From positions 1-6,528 of the forward strand of contig JAJRRE010000093.1 of the NCBI GenBank assembly GCA_024279745.1: a DNA stretch of 6,528 bases, given 5' to 3'. Positions 1 to 5,662 of this stretch are shown piece after piece. The stretch's first letter is position 1; every line of letters begins with the position of its first letter. Made by a program: the position numbers and the translations under genes. The notes under the pieces were generated by a model. That model was not told the origin of the DNA. It did not search any database and saw nothing but the letters and a program-made list of their open reading frames with translations. This stretch comes from Alphaproteobacteria bacterium (GTDB lineage Bacteria > Pseudomonadota > Alphaproteobacteria > Rhizobiales > Hyphomicrobiaceae).

Positions 1-1344
1 CAATTTCAGTCCGGAACTATGCACCATTGGTCGTGGCCATGCCCGGAATGCGATGAATATTTTGTGCCGCGATTCAAGCAGCTGCATATTCTGGATGAAT
101 GGAATCCGGCGCAGGCCAAGCGCAAGGCGCACATGAGCTGCGCACGTTGCGGCGGCGTCATTGAGGAGCACCACAAGAAAAAGATGAATGAGCGCGGTGT
201 CTATGTCGCGCCCGGTCAAAATATTGACAAGGACGGCACTGTCACCGGCAAGCCGCCCGAAACCACGACCCTGTCCTTTTGGGTATCGGGCCTTTGCACG
301 CCATTCCGCTCGTTTGGCGATCGCGCCGCGCAATATCTCGCCGCCAAGCAGTCCGGCGAGCAGGAAAAATTGAAGGGCGTCATAAATACCGGATTCGGCG
401 AGCTGTTCGCGCCAGGTGGCGGCGATGTGCCGGAATGGCAGGAAGTTGCCGACCTCAAACGCACTTACAAAATGCTGGAGCTGCCGGAAGGCGTGCGCAT
501 TTTGACCATGACGGTGGACGTGCAAAAGCGCCGCCTGATCTATGTCATTCGCGGCTGGGGACATCGCGCCAGCAGCTGGCTCATCGATGCCGGTGAATTG
601 CACGGCATGACCACACAAAACGAGGTCTGGGGCGATCTGGCCAGCCTGTTACAGCGCCCCATTGGCGATCTGGTCATTCGCCGCGCCTTCATTGATAGCG
701 GCTATCGCCCCGGAAAGCCCTATATGGTGCCGGTCAACAAGGTCTATGAGTTCTGCCGCAAGTTCCCGCGTCTGGCCTATCCGACCAAGGGCCGCGCCAC
801 CATGGACAAGCCGTTGACTGTTAGTAGGCAGAATGTCAACTCCAAGGGTCAGATTAAAAAATACGGGCTCGATCTGGTGATGCTCAACACCGATCACGGC
901 AAGAGCTGGGTGCATGAGCGCATCCGCTGGCCCGATGATCAGCCCGGCTCATGGCTGTTGCCTGCCGATATATCGAATGATTATTGCAAGCAGATCGTCG
1001 CCGAAGCGCGCATTCGCCGCCCCAATGGTGCACCGCAATGGATCGCGCGCTCCAAAGAGAACCATTTTCTGGATTGCGAGGCCATGCAGGCCGGGATGGC
1101 GCATATGCTCAATATGCACCTGATTGGCCCGCTGGAAGCGGATCAAAACCCGGACACGAAGGAAAAAGGCCGTAAAACGCGCTCTGGCAGGGCCAAACCC
1201 ACCTCGGATAACAAGTCAGATTTGAGCAGCAAACAGCACCAAAAAGCCAAACGGCCAAAACAAAACGGTCCCAAAGACCGACCGAACGCCAAAGAGCAGC
1301 GCCGCAAGCGCTTGGACGCTCTGGCAGCACGCATGTATAGATAG
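1..1344 (+). CDS. terL: Terminase large subunit, lambda GpA family (5' end outside window)
   Basis: This is the DNA-packaging motor and nuclease subunit, which cuts concatemeric phage DNA and docks at the portal. The frame is open from base 1. The Met at 19 is internal, because the reading continues upstream and the Walker A/B ATPase domain expected of a roughly 600-650 residue GpA protein lies off the left edge. Numbering from base 1, a zinc-ribbon-like pair is visible: CPEC (C14, C17) and CARCG (C47, C50), as is usual after the ATPase domain in this family. The nuclease domain follows, with candidate metal-binding acidic residues D173 (TVDVQ, followed by a GWG...SWLID-like stretch), D232 (FIDSGY) and D358 (FLDCEAM). 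From about residue 381 there is a Lys/Arg/Gln-rich tail of about 65 residues ending in a basic, possibly amphipathic helix. In lambda the extreme C-terminus of gpA contacts the prohead, so a similar role is inferred. The family call is firm; the start is not visible. Confidence 0.93.
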   Translation, partial: QFQSGTMHHWSWPCPECDEYFVPRFKQLHILDEWNPAQAKRKAHMSCARCGGVIEEHHKKKMNERGVYVAPGQNIDKDGTVTGKPPETTTLSFWVSGLCTPFRSFGDRAAQYLAAKQSGEQEKLKGVINTGFGELFAPGGGDVPEWQEVADLKRTYKMLELPEGVRILTMTVDVQKRRLIYVIRGWGHRASSWLIDAGELHGMTTQNEVWGDLASLLQRPIGDLVIRRAFIDSGYRPGKPYMVPVNKVYEFCRKFPRLAYPTKGRATMDKPLTVSRQNVNSKGQIKKYGLDLVMLNTDHGKSWVHERIRWPDDQPGSWLLPADISNDYCKQIVAEARIRRPNGAPQWIARSKENHFLDCEAMQAGMAHMLNMHLIGPLEADQNPDTKEKGRKTRSGRAKPTSDNKSDLSSKQHQKAKRPKQNGPKDRPNAKEQRRKRLDALAARMYR

Positions 1345-1359
1345 GAAGATCTCAAAATG
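1343..1359 (+). promoter_or_regulatory. Ribosome binding site of the gpW-like gene
   Basis: AGGAAGA at 1343-1349 lies 7 nt before the ATG at 1357. It overlaps the last two bases of the terminase stop codon (1342-1344), so ribosomes finishing the terminase are delivered to the next start. This site fixes the gpW start. Confidence 0.75.
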
Positions 1360-1626
1360 ACCCCATGTCATCAATTGGCTCGCGACCTCAAGGCTGCGAT
1401 CGACGCCCGCATGCTCGGCAAACAGGTACAGTCCGTCGGCCACAAAGGGCGCTCTTTGAGCTATTCCGATCAGCCACTACCTGCGCTCATTGCCTATTAT
1501 AACCAGATCCGGCAGAGCTGCGCGGATGCCATGAGTGACCCCGAGCTGATCGAAGTGCGCCCGCTTGACCAGCCGACCACACGCCGTGGCCGTCCGGCCC
1601 GGTTTACAGGGCGGGGGTATGTTTGA
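1357..1626 (+). CDS. Head-tail joining protein, gpW family
   Basis: This 89-residue protein is likely the lambda gpW counterpart, a small protein that is added to the portal vertex after DNA packaging and is needed for tail attachment. Support is its place between terminase and portal, as in lambda, and visible similarity to gpW: an N-terminal helix (residues 4-20), then the G21-K22-x-V24 turn, a short beta-hairpin segment around G31-R32-S-L-S-Y, a second helix (about 40-56), and a C-terminus rich in Arg and Gly ending GRGYV, like the aromatic C-terminus of gpW. It is about 20 residues longer than lambda gpW (68 aa), with the extra length in the linker between helix 2 and the C-terminal tail (about 57-80). 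Translation is coupled on both sides: a 12-nt gap from the terminase and a one-base overlap with the portal. The family call is good but rests on short motifs. Confidence 0.8.
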   Translation: MTPCHQLARDLKAAIDARMLGKQVQSVGHKGRSLSYSDQPLPALIAYYNQIRQSCADAMSDPELIEVRPLDQPTTRRGRPARFTGRGYV

Positions 1627-1628
1627 TG
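1613..1628 (+). promoter_or_regulatory. Portal start: G-rich ribosome binding site and TGATG stop-start overlap
   Basis: A GGGGG run at 1613-1617 lies 8 nt before the ATG at 1626. The gpW stop TGA (1624-1626) shares its last base with this ATG, the classic arrangement for translational coupling. An in-frame TTG at 1623 directly precedes the ATG but is less likely to be used. Confidence 0.65.
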
Positions 1629-3368
1629 GAAGTATCAACACAAAACAGTGCTGGTGCGAAAGTACCACCAGCCGTCATCGCGAATGCGGCCAAAGCCGCA
1701 AAGCCGCGCATTCGCGTCAAGGCCAACAGCCGCGCCGCCATGTCCATGGGCATGCGCAATTCATATACAGGTGCCAGCCAGGTCAATTCCAATCTGGCCT
1801 TGTGGCGTCCACCGCTGAAAAGCGCCGATGCCGATATCCGTTTTGATGCCGACAAGGTCCGGGCACGGGCACGCGACCTCCGACGCAACCATCCTTACGC
1901 CGCGCAGGCCGTTCGCGCCTCGAGGCTTGGCGTTATCGGTAAAAAACTGCGATATTCGTGTCGCCCTGATTTTCGCTTTCTGGGCATTGATCAAGACGAG
2001 GCGATGCGCTGGGCGCAGGAATTCGAGCGGATCTGGGATAGCTATGCGCATAGTCTGGATTTTTCAGTAGATGCAGGGCGGCGTTTGAATTTTACACAAA
2101 AAATGGCGTTGGCTCATGACAGCCTGTTTGTTGATGGCGAGGTTTTTGAAGCCGCTGAATGGAATGACCAGCGCAAATGGAAGACCTGTTTTCAGTCGAT
2201 CGATATTGACCGGCTGTCAAATCCCAATGGTCGCGCTGAGTCTCTATATCTCAAAAACGGTATTGAGCTCGACCGCTTTTCAGCCCCCATTGCCTACCAT
2301 GTGCGCGATGGCCACCCCTCGGACACCGGCTATATCAACATCAAGTCCCTGAATTGGACGAAAATAGCGCGTGAAACAGCATGGGGCCGTCCCATCGGCA
2401 TGCACTTTTTCGAGATAGAACGCGCTGGGCAGACAAGGGGTATTTCTGCCTTTGCCCCGGTCATTTCGAGCATGAAAATGGGTGCGGAATACACAGAAAC
2501 CGCTCTGCAGCAGAGTATTTTACAAGCCAGCTATGCTGCCGTTTTGACTTCACAGCAGAATTATAAAGACGCGCTGGAGATCATTGATGGTATGGGTCCC
2601 GATGAAGCGACCTCAGTGACTGACCTGGCCGAAGAAAATCTTGAGGCGGCCATGGAGCATCATGAGCGTATTTCGCTGCGCTTTAACGGCGCATCAATAC
2701 CGGTGCTCTGGCCCGGTGAAGACCTTAAAATGCTCTCGCCTGGACAAGGGGCGACCAGCCTTGGTGAATTTCAGGCGCAGTCAACCAAGAGCTATGCGGC
2801 TGGCACTGGCACCGATCCTATTCAGGTTAGCCAGGACTATAGCCAGGTCAATTATTCATCGGCCAAAATGGCGGCAGCGACCAGCTATCGTCATTATGAG
2901 GCGCGGCGCGAATTGCTGACCTCCAATCTTGGCATGAAAATGGTCGCCTCTTTTCTGGAAGAATCTGTGTTTTATGGTGGCTTTGCGCTGCCCAAAGGCG
3001 TCAGCCCACTGGATTTCTATGAGGCCCGTGATGCGCTTATTCGCGGCAAGTTCCTGACGCAGGGTGCGCCGATCCTTGATCCGGTGAAAGAAAGTCAGGG
3101 CCAGCAGCTGCGCTTGCAGATGGGTACAGAAACCCTGCAAGACATCGCCGCCGAGCAGGGCCGCGATTACATCGATGTCATGGACCAACAGCAGCGCGAA
3201 CAGGCTGAGCGCCGCGAACGCGGCCTTGGCGATCTGCAAGCTGGTCCCCAGCCCAACGCTCTACCTGGCAATGGCAAGGAAAATGGCGCTGTTGAGCCGG
3301 ATGATGAGGAAGAGGCCGAAGACGACCACGACCAGGAGAACAGCAAGGAAGAGAAGGTGTTACATTAA
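1626..3368 (+). CDS. Portal protein, lambda gpB type (Phage_portal_2 family)
   Basis: This is the dodecameric ring at one capsid vertex through which DNA is packaged and ejected; terminase and gpW dock on it. The 580-residue length counted from ATG 1626 fits the family (lambda gpB is 533). Family-like blocks in order: an N-terminal RARDLRRNHPYA segment (80-92) leading to GVIGKKLRY (102-110), the FVDGEVF block (168-174) before SIDIDRLSNP (191-200), G-R-P-I-G-M-H-F-F with RG-ISAFAPVI (254-280), and the SQDYSQVNYSSAK block (402-414) typical of lambda portals. DPVKESQGQQLRLQMG (485-500), with its following AAEQGRDYIDVMDQ, matches the usual C-terminal helix. The last 24 residues are strongly acidic (EPDDEEEAEDDHDQ at 557-570). 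The gene overlaps gpW upstream and the large protein downstream by one base each. No frameshift or missing block was seen. Confidence 0.93.
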   Translation: MEVSTQNSAGAKVPPAVIANAAKAAKPRIRVKANSRAAMSMGMRNSYTGASQVNSNLALWRPPLKSADADIRFDADKVRARARDLRRNHPYAAQAVRASRLGVIGKKLRYSCRPDFRFLGIDQDEAMRWAQEFERIWDSYAHSLDFSVDAGRRLNFTQKMALAHDSLFVDGEVFEAAEWNDQRKWKTCFQSIDIDRLSNPNGRAESLYLKNGIELDRFSAPIAYHVRDGHPSDTGYINIKSLNWTKIARETAWGRPIGMHFFEIERAGQTRGISAFAPVISSMKMGAEYTETALQQSILQASYAAVLTSQQNYKDALEIIDGMGPDEATSVTDLAEENLEAAMEHHERISLRFNGASIPVLWPGEDLKMLSPGQGATSLGEFQAQSTKSYAAGTGTDPIQVSQDYSQVNYSSAKMAAATSYRHYEARRELLTSNLGMKMVASFLEESVFYGGFALPKGVSPLDFYEARDALIRGKFLTQGAPILDPVKESQGQQLRLQMGTETLQDIAAEQGRDYIDVMDQQQREQAERRERGLGDLQAGPQPNALPGNGKENGAVEPDDEEEAEDDHDQENSKEEKVLH

Positions 3369-3370
3369 TG
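3346..3370 (+). promoter_or_regulatory. Start region of the 741-residue gene: ribosome binding site and TAATG overlap
   Basis: Purine-rich AGGAAGAG (3346-3353) and AAGGTG (3354-3359) precede the ATG at 3368; the second leaves an 8-nt spacing. The portal stop TAA (3366-3368) shares its last base with the ATG. The large gene is therefore probably made in step with portal rather than as an independently expressed cargo gene. Confidence 0.65.
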
Positions 3371-5593
3371 GCAAAAAGAAAAAAACGCACAAGAGCCAAA
3401 CCATCGCCAGCCATCAAGGCCATGCAGCGTGAAATGCTGGCCGCTGGCCAATATACCGGTCCGATTGATGGGCTCTCTGGCCCGAAATACGAAGCGGCGA
3501 TAGACCGGCGCGAAAAAGCGGCGGACCGGGCGGCTCACAAGAGAGATCAGAAGACCAAACGGGCGCTCGCGTCAGCCAAAAAGGCAGAAGCGGAAGCGGA
3601 AAAAGCCAAAGCGGAAGCTGCAAAGCAGGACAATAGCCCGCTTAACAAGGTGATCACGCTGGGCGGACAGGCCGGGGCCGTTGGCATCGGTGCTTATGCC
3701 GGTCACAAGATCGCCAGTGGAACACGCCAATATATGCTGACAGCCCAATTGGCGGCGAACCGTCAGCTGGTTGATTTGGGAGCAAAAGCAGCGCCCATGG
3801 TCAATTCGGGTATTAAAACAGCCAGCAAGGCGCGCTATGCGCAGGCGCTGGCAGGTCAGCTGAAAAATATCAAATCTCCCAAAACCATTGTGGCGGGTGT
3901 GGCATTATCGAGCTTCCTGGCTGCCGATGCGGCCTATTCCCATTTTGTCGGGCGCGAAAAGGCCAAGGAAAGCAGTAGTAAATCTGCTTTAATGGCTGTT
4001 GATACCTTCACCGCGACAACGGCATTGGCCTCAACCGCAAACCTCGCCTATACGGTCAAAGAAGCCGTCATGCCTGGCGTGCAAAAGGCGACGGTTGCCG
4101 CTGCACAAGTCAAAGCGGTGGCAGCTATGGCTGATGATTTTCTGGCGGACCCCAAGGCAGCGGCAAAAGCAGCAGTGGGCAAGAAGAGCGGTGCCAAGGT
4201 GACAAAACCATCAGCTCCGAAGGCTGGTACATTTGAGGCACTTAAAGCGCAGGCAAACAAGCTGGGTCTCAAGGTCAAGGGCAACGGTCAGGGCGGTCGG
4301 GTTCTCAAAGCCGATTTGCAGGCTGCCCTGAAAGAAGCCGCCAAAGTCACAGGCAAAGGCAATCCCAAAAGCCCGTGGCTCAAAAGAGCAAAGCTGCTGG
4401 GCAAGGCAGGTAGTAAATTACCAGGTAGCGCGAAAGTGGTTGGCATTTCCCTAGTCAGTGGCGCAGCAATGGTGGCCGCGAATTCAAATGGGGCTAATGC
4501 CGATACAGGAGAAAATCAGATGAAAATGGCGAAGACGAAGGTAGCAAGCAAAGGGCGTTCTGTAAAATCGCAGGCAGCAGATGGGGCGGTATCAGGTGGT
4601 TTGGCCATTATGGGTTACAAAGGAGCTCAGTCGATGGGGCATGGTTCAATTAATGCCGCCAAAGATGCCAAAGCATTGAATGGTTATCGTCAAAGTGATC
4701 GAGCAAAAAGCCGTTTGTATGACAAGGAGGGTAAATATAACAAAGCGGATAAAGCCCTATCCAAAGCCAGTGCTAATGGAAATCGGGCGTTGCAGTCGAT
4801 GCAAGCTGCCAAATTATCTCGAATGGGGGCCAATTTATCCCGCCGTATGGGACATCTGGCAGCTGCCAATGCAATTTATCAGGTCGGCAATATTGCTGGT
4901 CAGAAGGCATTTGGTGATAGTGCTGGTAGCGCAGGAGGCTCTGTTGCGGTTGCGTCTACCGCTGCCGTTGGCTACAAAGCCTCACGCAGCACAAAACGCC
5001 TTGCACGGGGGCTCAAGGCTGTCGGCAAGTTCGCCGTGACGCGCGGCCTTGCTCCGATAATCGCGGTCAGTGCGGCTGCTCAGGCAGCCTATAATACCAA
5101 GGGCGGCGCTGGTGCCAAGGCCAAAGCCGGAACGAAGGCCGGAGCCTATGCTGGCATTACCACTGCTGCTTTCATGGCGGGGCCTGTCTTGCCTGTGGCA
5201 GCAGCAGTTGGCTTTATGGATCTTGCTCACGCTGGTTACAAAGACGTGCAAAATATGAAAAAAATGGATGCCGCCGGGCAGGCCAAATGGCACAAGGACA
5301 AGCGCACGGCCATTGCCGGAGGTTCTCTGCAGCAGAAATTCTCAGCACTGTCACCTGCTCAAAAGGCGAAGTTCCAGACGCTCGACAAAGCAGGTCGCAA
5401 AGCCATGCTGGAAGGCGGTGCCTATCTCAATAAAAGCGCGGCGGAAAAAGCAAAGACCTCGCCCAAAGCCAAAGCAAAGACAGGTAGCAGCAAGCGCGAT
5501 GCGGCTGCTCAGCCCAAGCGGGCCGGGCGGTTCTACACCCGCGTCGTCAACGGCAAAACTCAGCGCGTAAAAAACCCGAACTATGGCAAATAG
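3368..5593 (+). CDS. Unrecognised 741-residue Lys/Ala/Gly-rich protein, candidate internal virion (ejection) protein
   Basis: I do not recognise a family over the full length. Visible in order: a very basic N-terminus (MAKRKKRTRAK); a PG_binding_1-like segment (16-50); a charged helical, possibly coiled-coil stretch rich in KAEAEAEKAK repeats (45-88); an Ala/Gly hydrophobic segment (94-112); a hydrophobic pair (173-233); an E3-binding/SAP-like module (288-322); a hydrophobic stretch (356-372); a hydrophilic KGRSVK to SRR region (390-493); further Ala-rich hydrophobic pairs (496-535 and 562-624); and a basic tail with FYTRVVNGKTQRVKNPNY (722-739). There are no cysteines and only two tryptophans (W337, W641). 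No lytic, nuclease or protease motif is seen. It sits where lambda goes straight from portal to protease and is coupled to the portal. This suggests a packaged protein that leaves with DNA and interacts with wall or membrane. Alternatives are a scaffold or minor head protein, or an accessory 'moron' gene. The ORF is secure; the function is inference. Confidence 0.9.
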   Translation: MAKRKKRTRAKPSPAIKAMQREMLAAGQYTGPIDGLSGPKYEAAIDRREKAADRAAHKRDQKTKRALASAKKAEAEAEKAKAEAAKQDNSPLNKVITLGGQAGAVGIGAYAGHKIASGTRQYMLTAQLAANRQLVDLGAKAAPMVNSGIKTASKARYAQALAGQLKNIKSPKTIVAGVALSSFLAADAAYSHFVGREKAKESSSKSALMAVDTFTATTALASTANLAYTVKEAVMPGVQKATVAAAQVKAVAAMADDFLADPKAAAKAAVGKKSGAKVTKPSAPKAGTFEALKAQANKLGLKVKGNGQGGRVLKADLQAALKEAAKVTGKGNPKSPWLKRAKLLGKAGSKLPGSAKVVGISLVSGAAMVAANSNGANADTGENQMKMAKTKVASKGRSVKSQAADGAVSGGLAIMGYKGAQSMGHGSINAAKDAKALNGYRQSDRAKSRLYDKEGKYNKADKALSKASANGNRALQSMQAAKLSRMGANLSRRMGHLAAANAIYQVGNIAGQKAFGDSAGSAGGSVAVASTAAVGYKASRSTKRLARGLKAVGKFAVTRGLAPIIAVSAAAQAAYNTKGGAGAKAKAGTKAGAYAGITTAAFMAGPVLPVAAAVGFMDLAHAGYKDVQNMKKMDAAGQAKWHKDKRTAIAGGSLQQKFSALSPAQKAKFQTLDKAGRKAMLEGGAYLNKSAAEKAKTSPKAKAKTGSSKRDAAAQPKRAGRFYTRVVNGKTQRVKNPNYGK
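3413..3517 (+). other. PG_binding_1-like segment in the large protein (residues 16-50)
   Basis: Residues 16-50 follow the signature of the three-helix peptidoglycan-binding domain PG_binding_1. IKAMQREMLAAGQ corresponds to the usual 'V-x-x-L-Q-x-x-L-x-x-x-G' helix; YTGPIDG (29-35) is the hallmark turn; and SGPKYEAAI (37-45) corresponds to 'FGPxTxxAv'. The usual closing 'x-F-Q' is replaced by DRREKAAD, so the last helix may run into the charged helix that follows. The fold assignment comes from motif reading only. In other proteins this domain sits on cell-wall hydrolases and anchors them to peptidoglycan. Confidence 0.6.
4229..4333 (+). other. E3-binding (PSBD)/SAP-like helix-loop-helix module (residues 288-322)
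   Basis: The stretch TFEALKAQANKLGLKVKGNG then QGGRVLKADLQAAL reads like the peripheral-subunit-binding domain of 2-oxoacid dehydrogenase E2 chains: 'x-x-x-A-x-x-x-G-h-x-h-x-x-V-x-G-T-G-x-x-G-R-h-x-K-x-D-h'. The KVKG-x-G-x-GGRV-x-K-x-DL core (302-317) is especially close. SAP and Lsr2 C-terminal DNA-binding modules share a similar small helix-loop-helix shape, and the flanks (AKAAVGKKSGAKVTK, KVTGKGNPK) are Lys-rich linkers of the kind that surround mobile domains. A role in DNA binding within the head, or in binding a host protein, is inference. Confidence 0.5.
4507..4522 (+). promoter_or_regulatory. Internal Shine-Dalgarno and in-frame ATG inside the large gene
   Basis: AGGAGA at 4507-4512 lies 7 nt before an ATG at 4520, which is codon 385 of the large gene, with a second ATG two codons on (4526). 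This is a better match to the consensus than the sites before the portal and the protease. Use of it would give a 357-residue C-terminal product (4520-5593) beginning MKMAKTKVASKGR, a plausible free N-terminus. Nested in-frame starts are known in lambda-type head operons (C/Nu3). Whether this site is used cannot be told from sequence. Confidence 0.4.
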
Positions 5594-5616
5594 TTAACGA
5601 AAGGCCCGCCGTTAAC
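5593..5616 (+). repeat. Inverted repeat GTTAACG...CGTTAAC in the gap before the protease gene
   Basis: Arms at 5593-5599 and 5610-5616 are perfect over 7 bp with a 10-nt GC-rich loop. CGTTAA recurs at 5634-5639. Together with its leading T, that third copy (TCGTTAA, 5633-5639) can pair instead with TTAACGA (5594-5600), followed by a T-rich tract (5640-5653). The arrangement could be an operator, a weak attenuator or a processing hairpin. The first stem has no T-run directly after it, so it is not a standard terminator. Confidence 0.5.
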
Positions 5617-5619
5617 CAT
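5612..5619 (+). promoter_or_regulatory. TTAACCAT octamer, possible CtrA-type half-site
   Basis: TTAACCAT is identical to a half-site form of the binding sequence of CtrA, the cell-cycle response regulator of alphaproteobacteria. It lies in the only intergenic gap of the window, 44 nt before the protease ATG, and overlaps the right arm of the inverted repeat. Two further TTAA cores occur nearby (5594-5597, 5636-5639), but none is at the 7-nt spacing of a full TTAA-N7-TTAA site. An eight-base match can arise by chance. Confidence 0.3.
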
Positions 5620-5662
5620 TCAAAAATGATTGTCGTTAATTTTTGTTTGTTTCAATCCGCTC

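Larger units (their letters stand above)
3884..5245 (+). repeat. Degenerate Ala/Gly-rich hydrophobic hairpin units in the large protein
   Basis: At least four stretches have the same layout: an Ala-rich hydrophobic helix, a Gly/Lys/Ser linker, then a second Ala/Gly/Thr-rich helix. They cover residues about 173-235 (3884-4072), 356-424 (4433-4639), 490-540 (4835-4987) and 562-626 (5051-5245). The first helices of units 1, 3 and 4 share an A-A-x-A-x-Y-like end (AADAAYSH, AAANAIYQ, AAAQAAYNT). The second helices often end near a Tyr-Lys (LAYTVK, GYKGA, GYKASR, GYKDV). DNA repeats are not obvious; the similarity is at protein level and may partly reflect composition. Confidence 0.35.

Noticed and set aside
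19..1344. Starting the terminase at the ATG at base 19
   Set aside because: The frame is open to base 1 and the protein lacks the N-terminal ATPase domain, so this Met is internal and the gene is cut by the window edge.
1623..1625. TTG as the portal start
   Set aside because: The adjacent ATG at 1626 has a better codon, suitable spacing from the G-rich site and the standard TGATG overlap.
2856..3239. A 127-codon antisense open frame inside the portal gene
   Set aside because: The portal reading is well supported by family motifs over this part, and the antisense product shows nothing recognisable and has no credible start signal.
4680..5039. A 119-codon open frame on the + strand inside the large gene, in another frame
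   Set aside because: It overlaps a confident gene in full and its product has no recognisable motif. The only support is an AT-richer stretch that removes fewer codons by chance; it is best read as a shadow frame.
3368..5593. The large protein as a cell-wall hydrolase or endolysin because of the PG_binding_1-like motif
   Set aside because: No lysozyme, transglycosylase, amidase or peptidase motif is visible, and the gene is in the head block, not next to holin or lysis genes.
3368..5593. The large protein as a polymorphic toxin or anti-phage factor
   Set aside because: No toxin domain, immunity gene or defence motif was seen, and the coupling with the portal favours a structural role.
5593..5653. 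A rho-independent terminator after the large gene
   Set aside because: The 7-bp stem is followed by CATTCAAAA rather than a T-run, and the alternative stem that does precede a T-rich tract has a 32-nt loop. It may be regulatory, but is not a convincing terminator.
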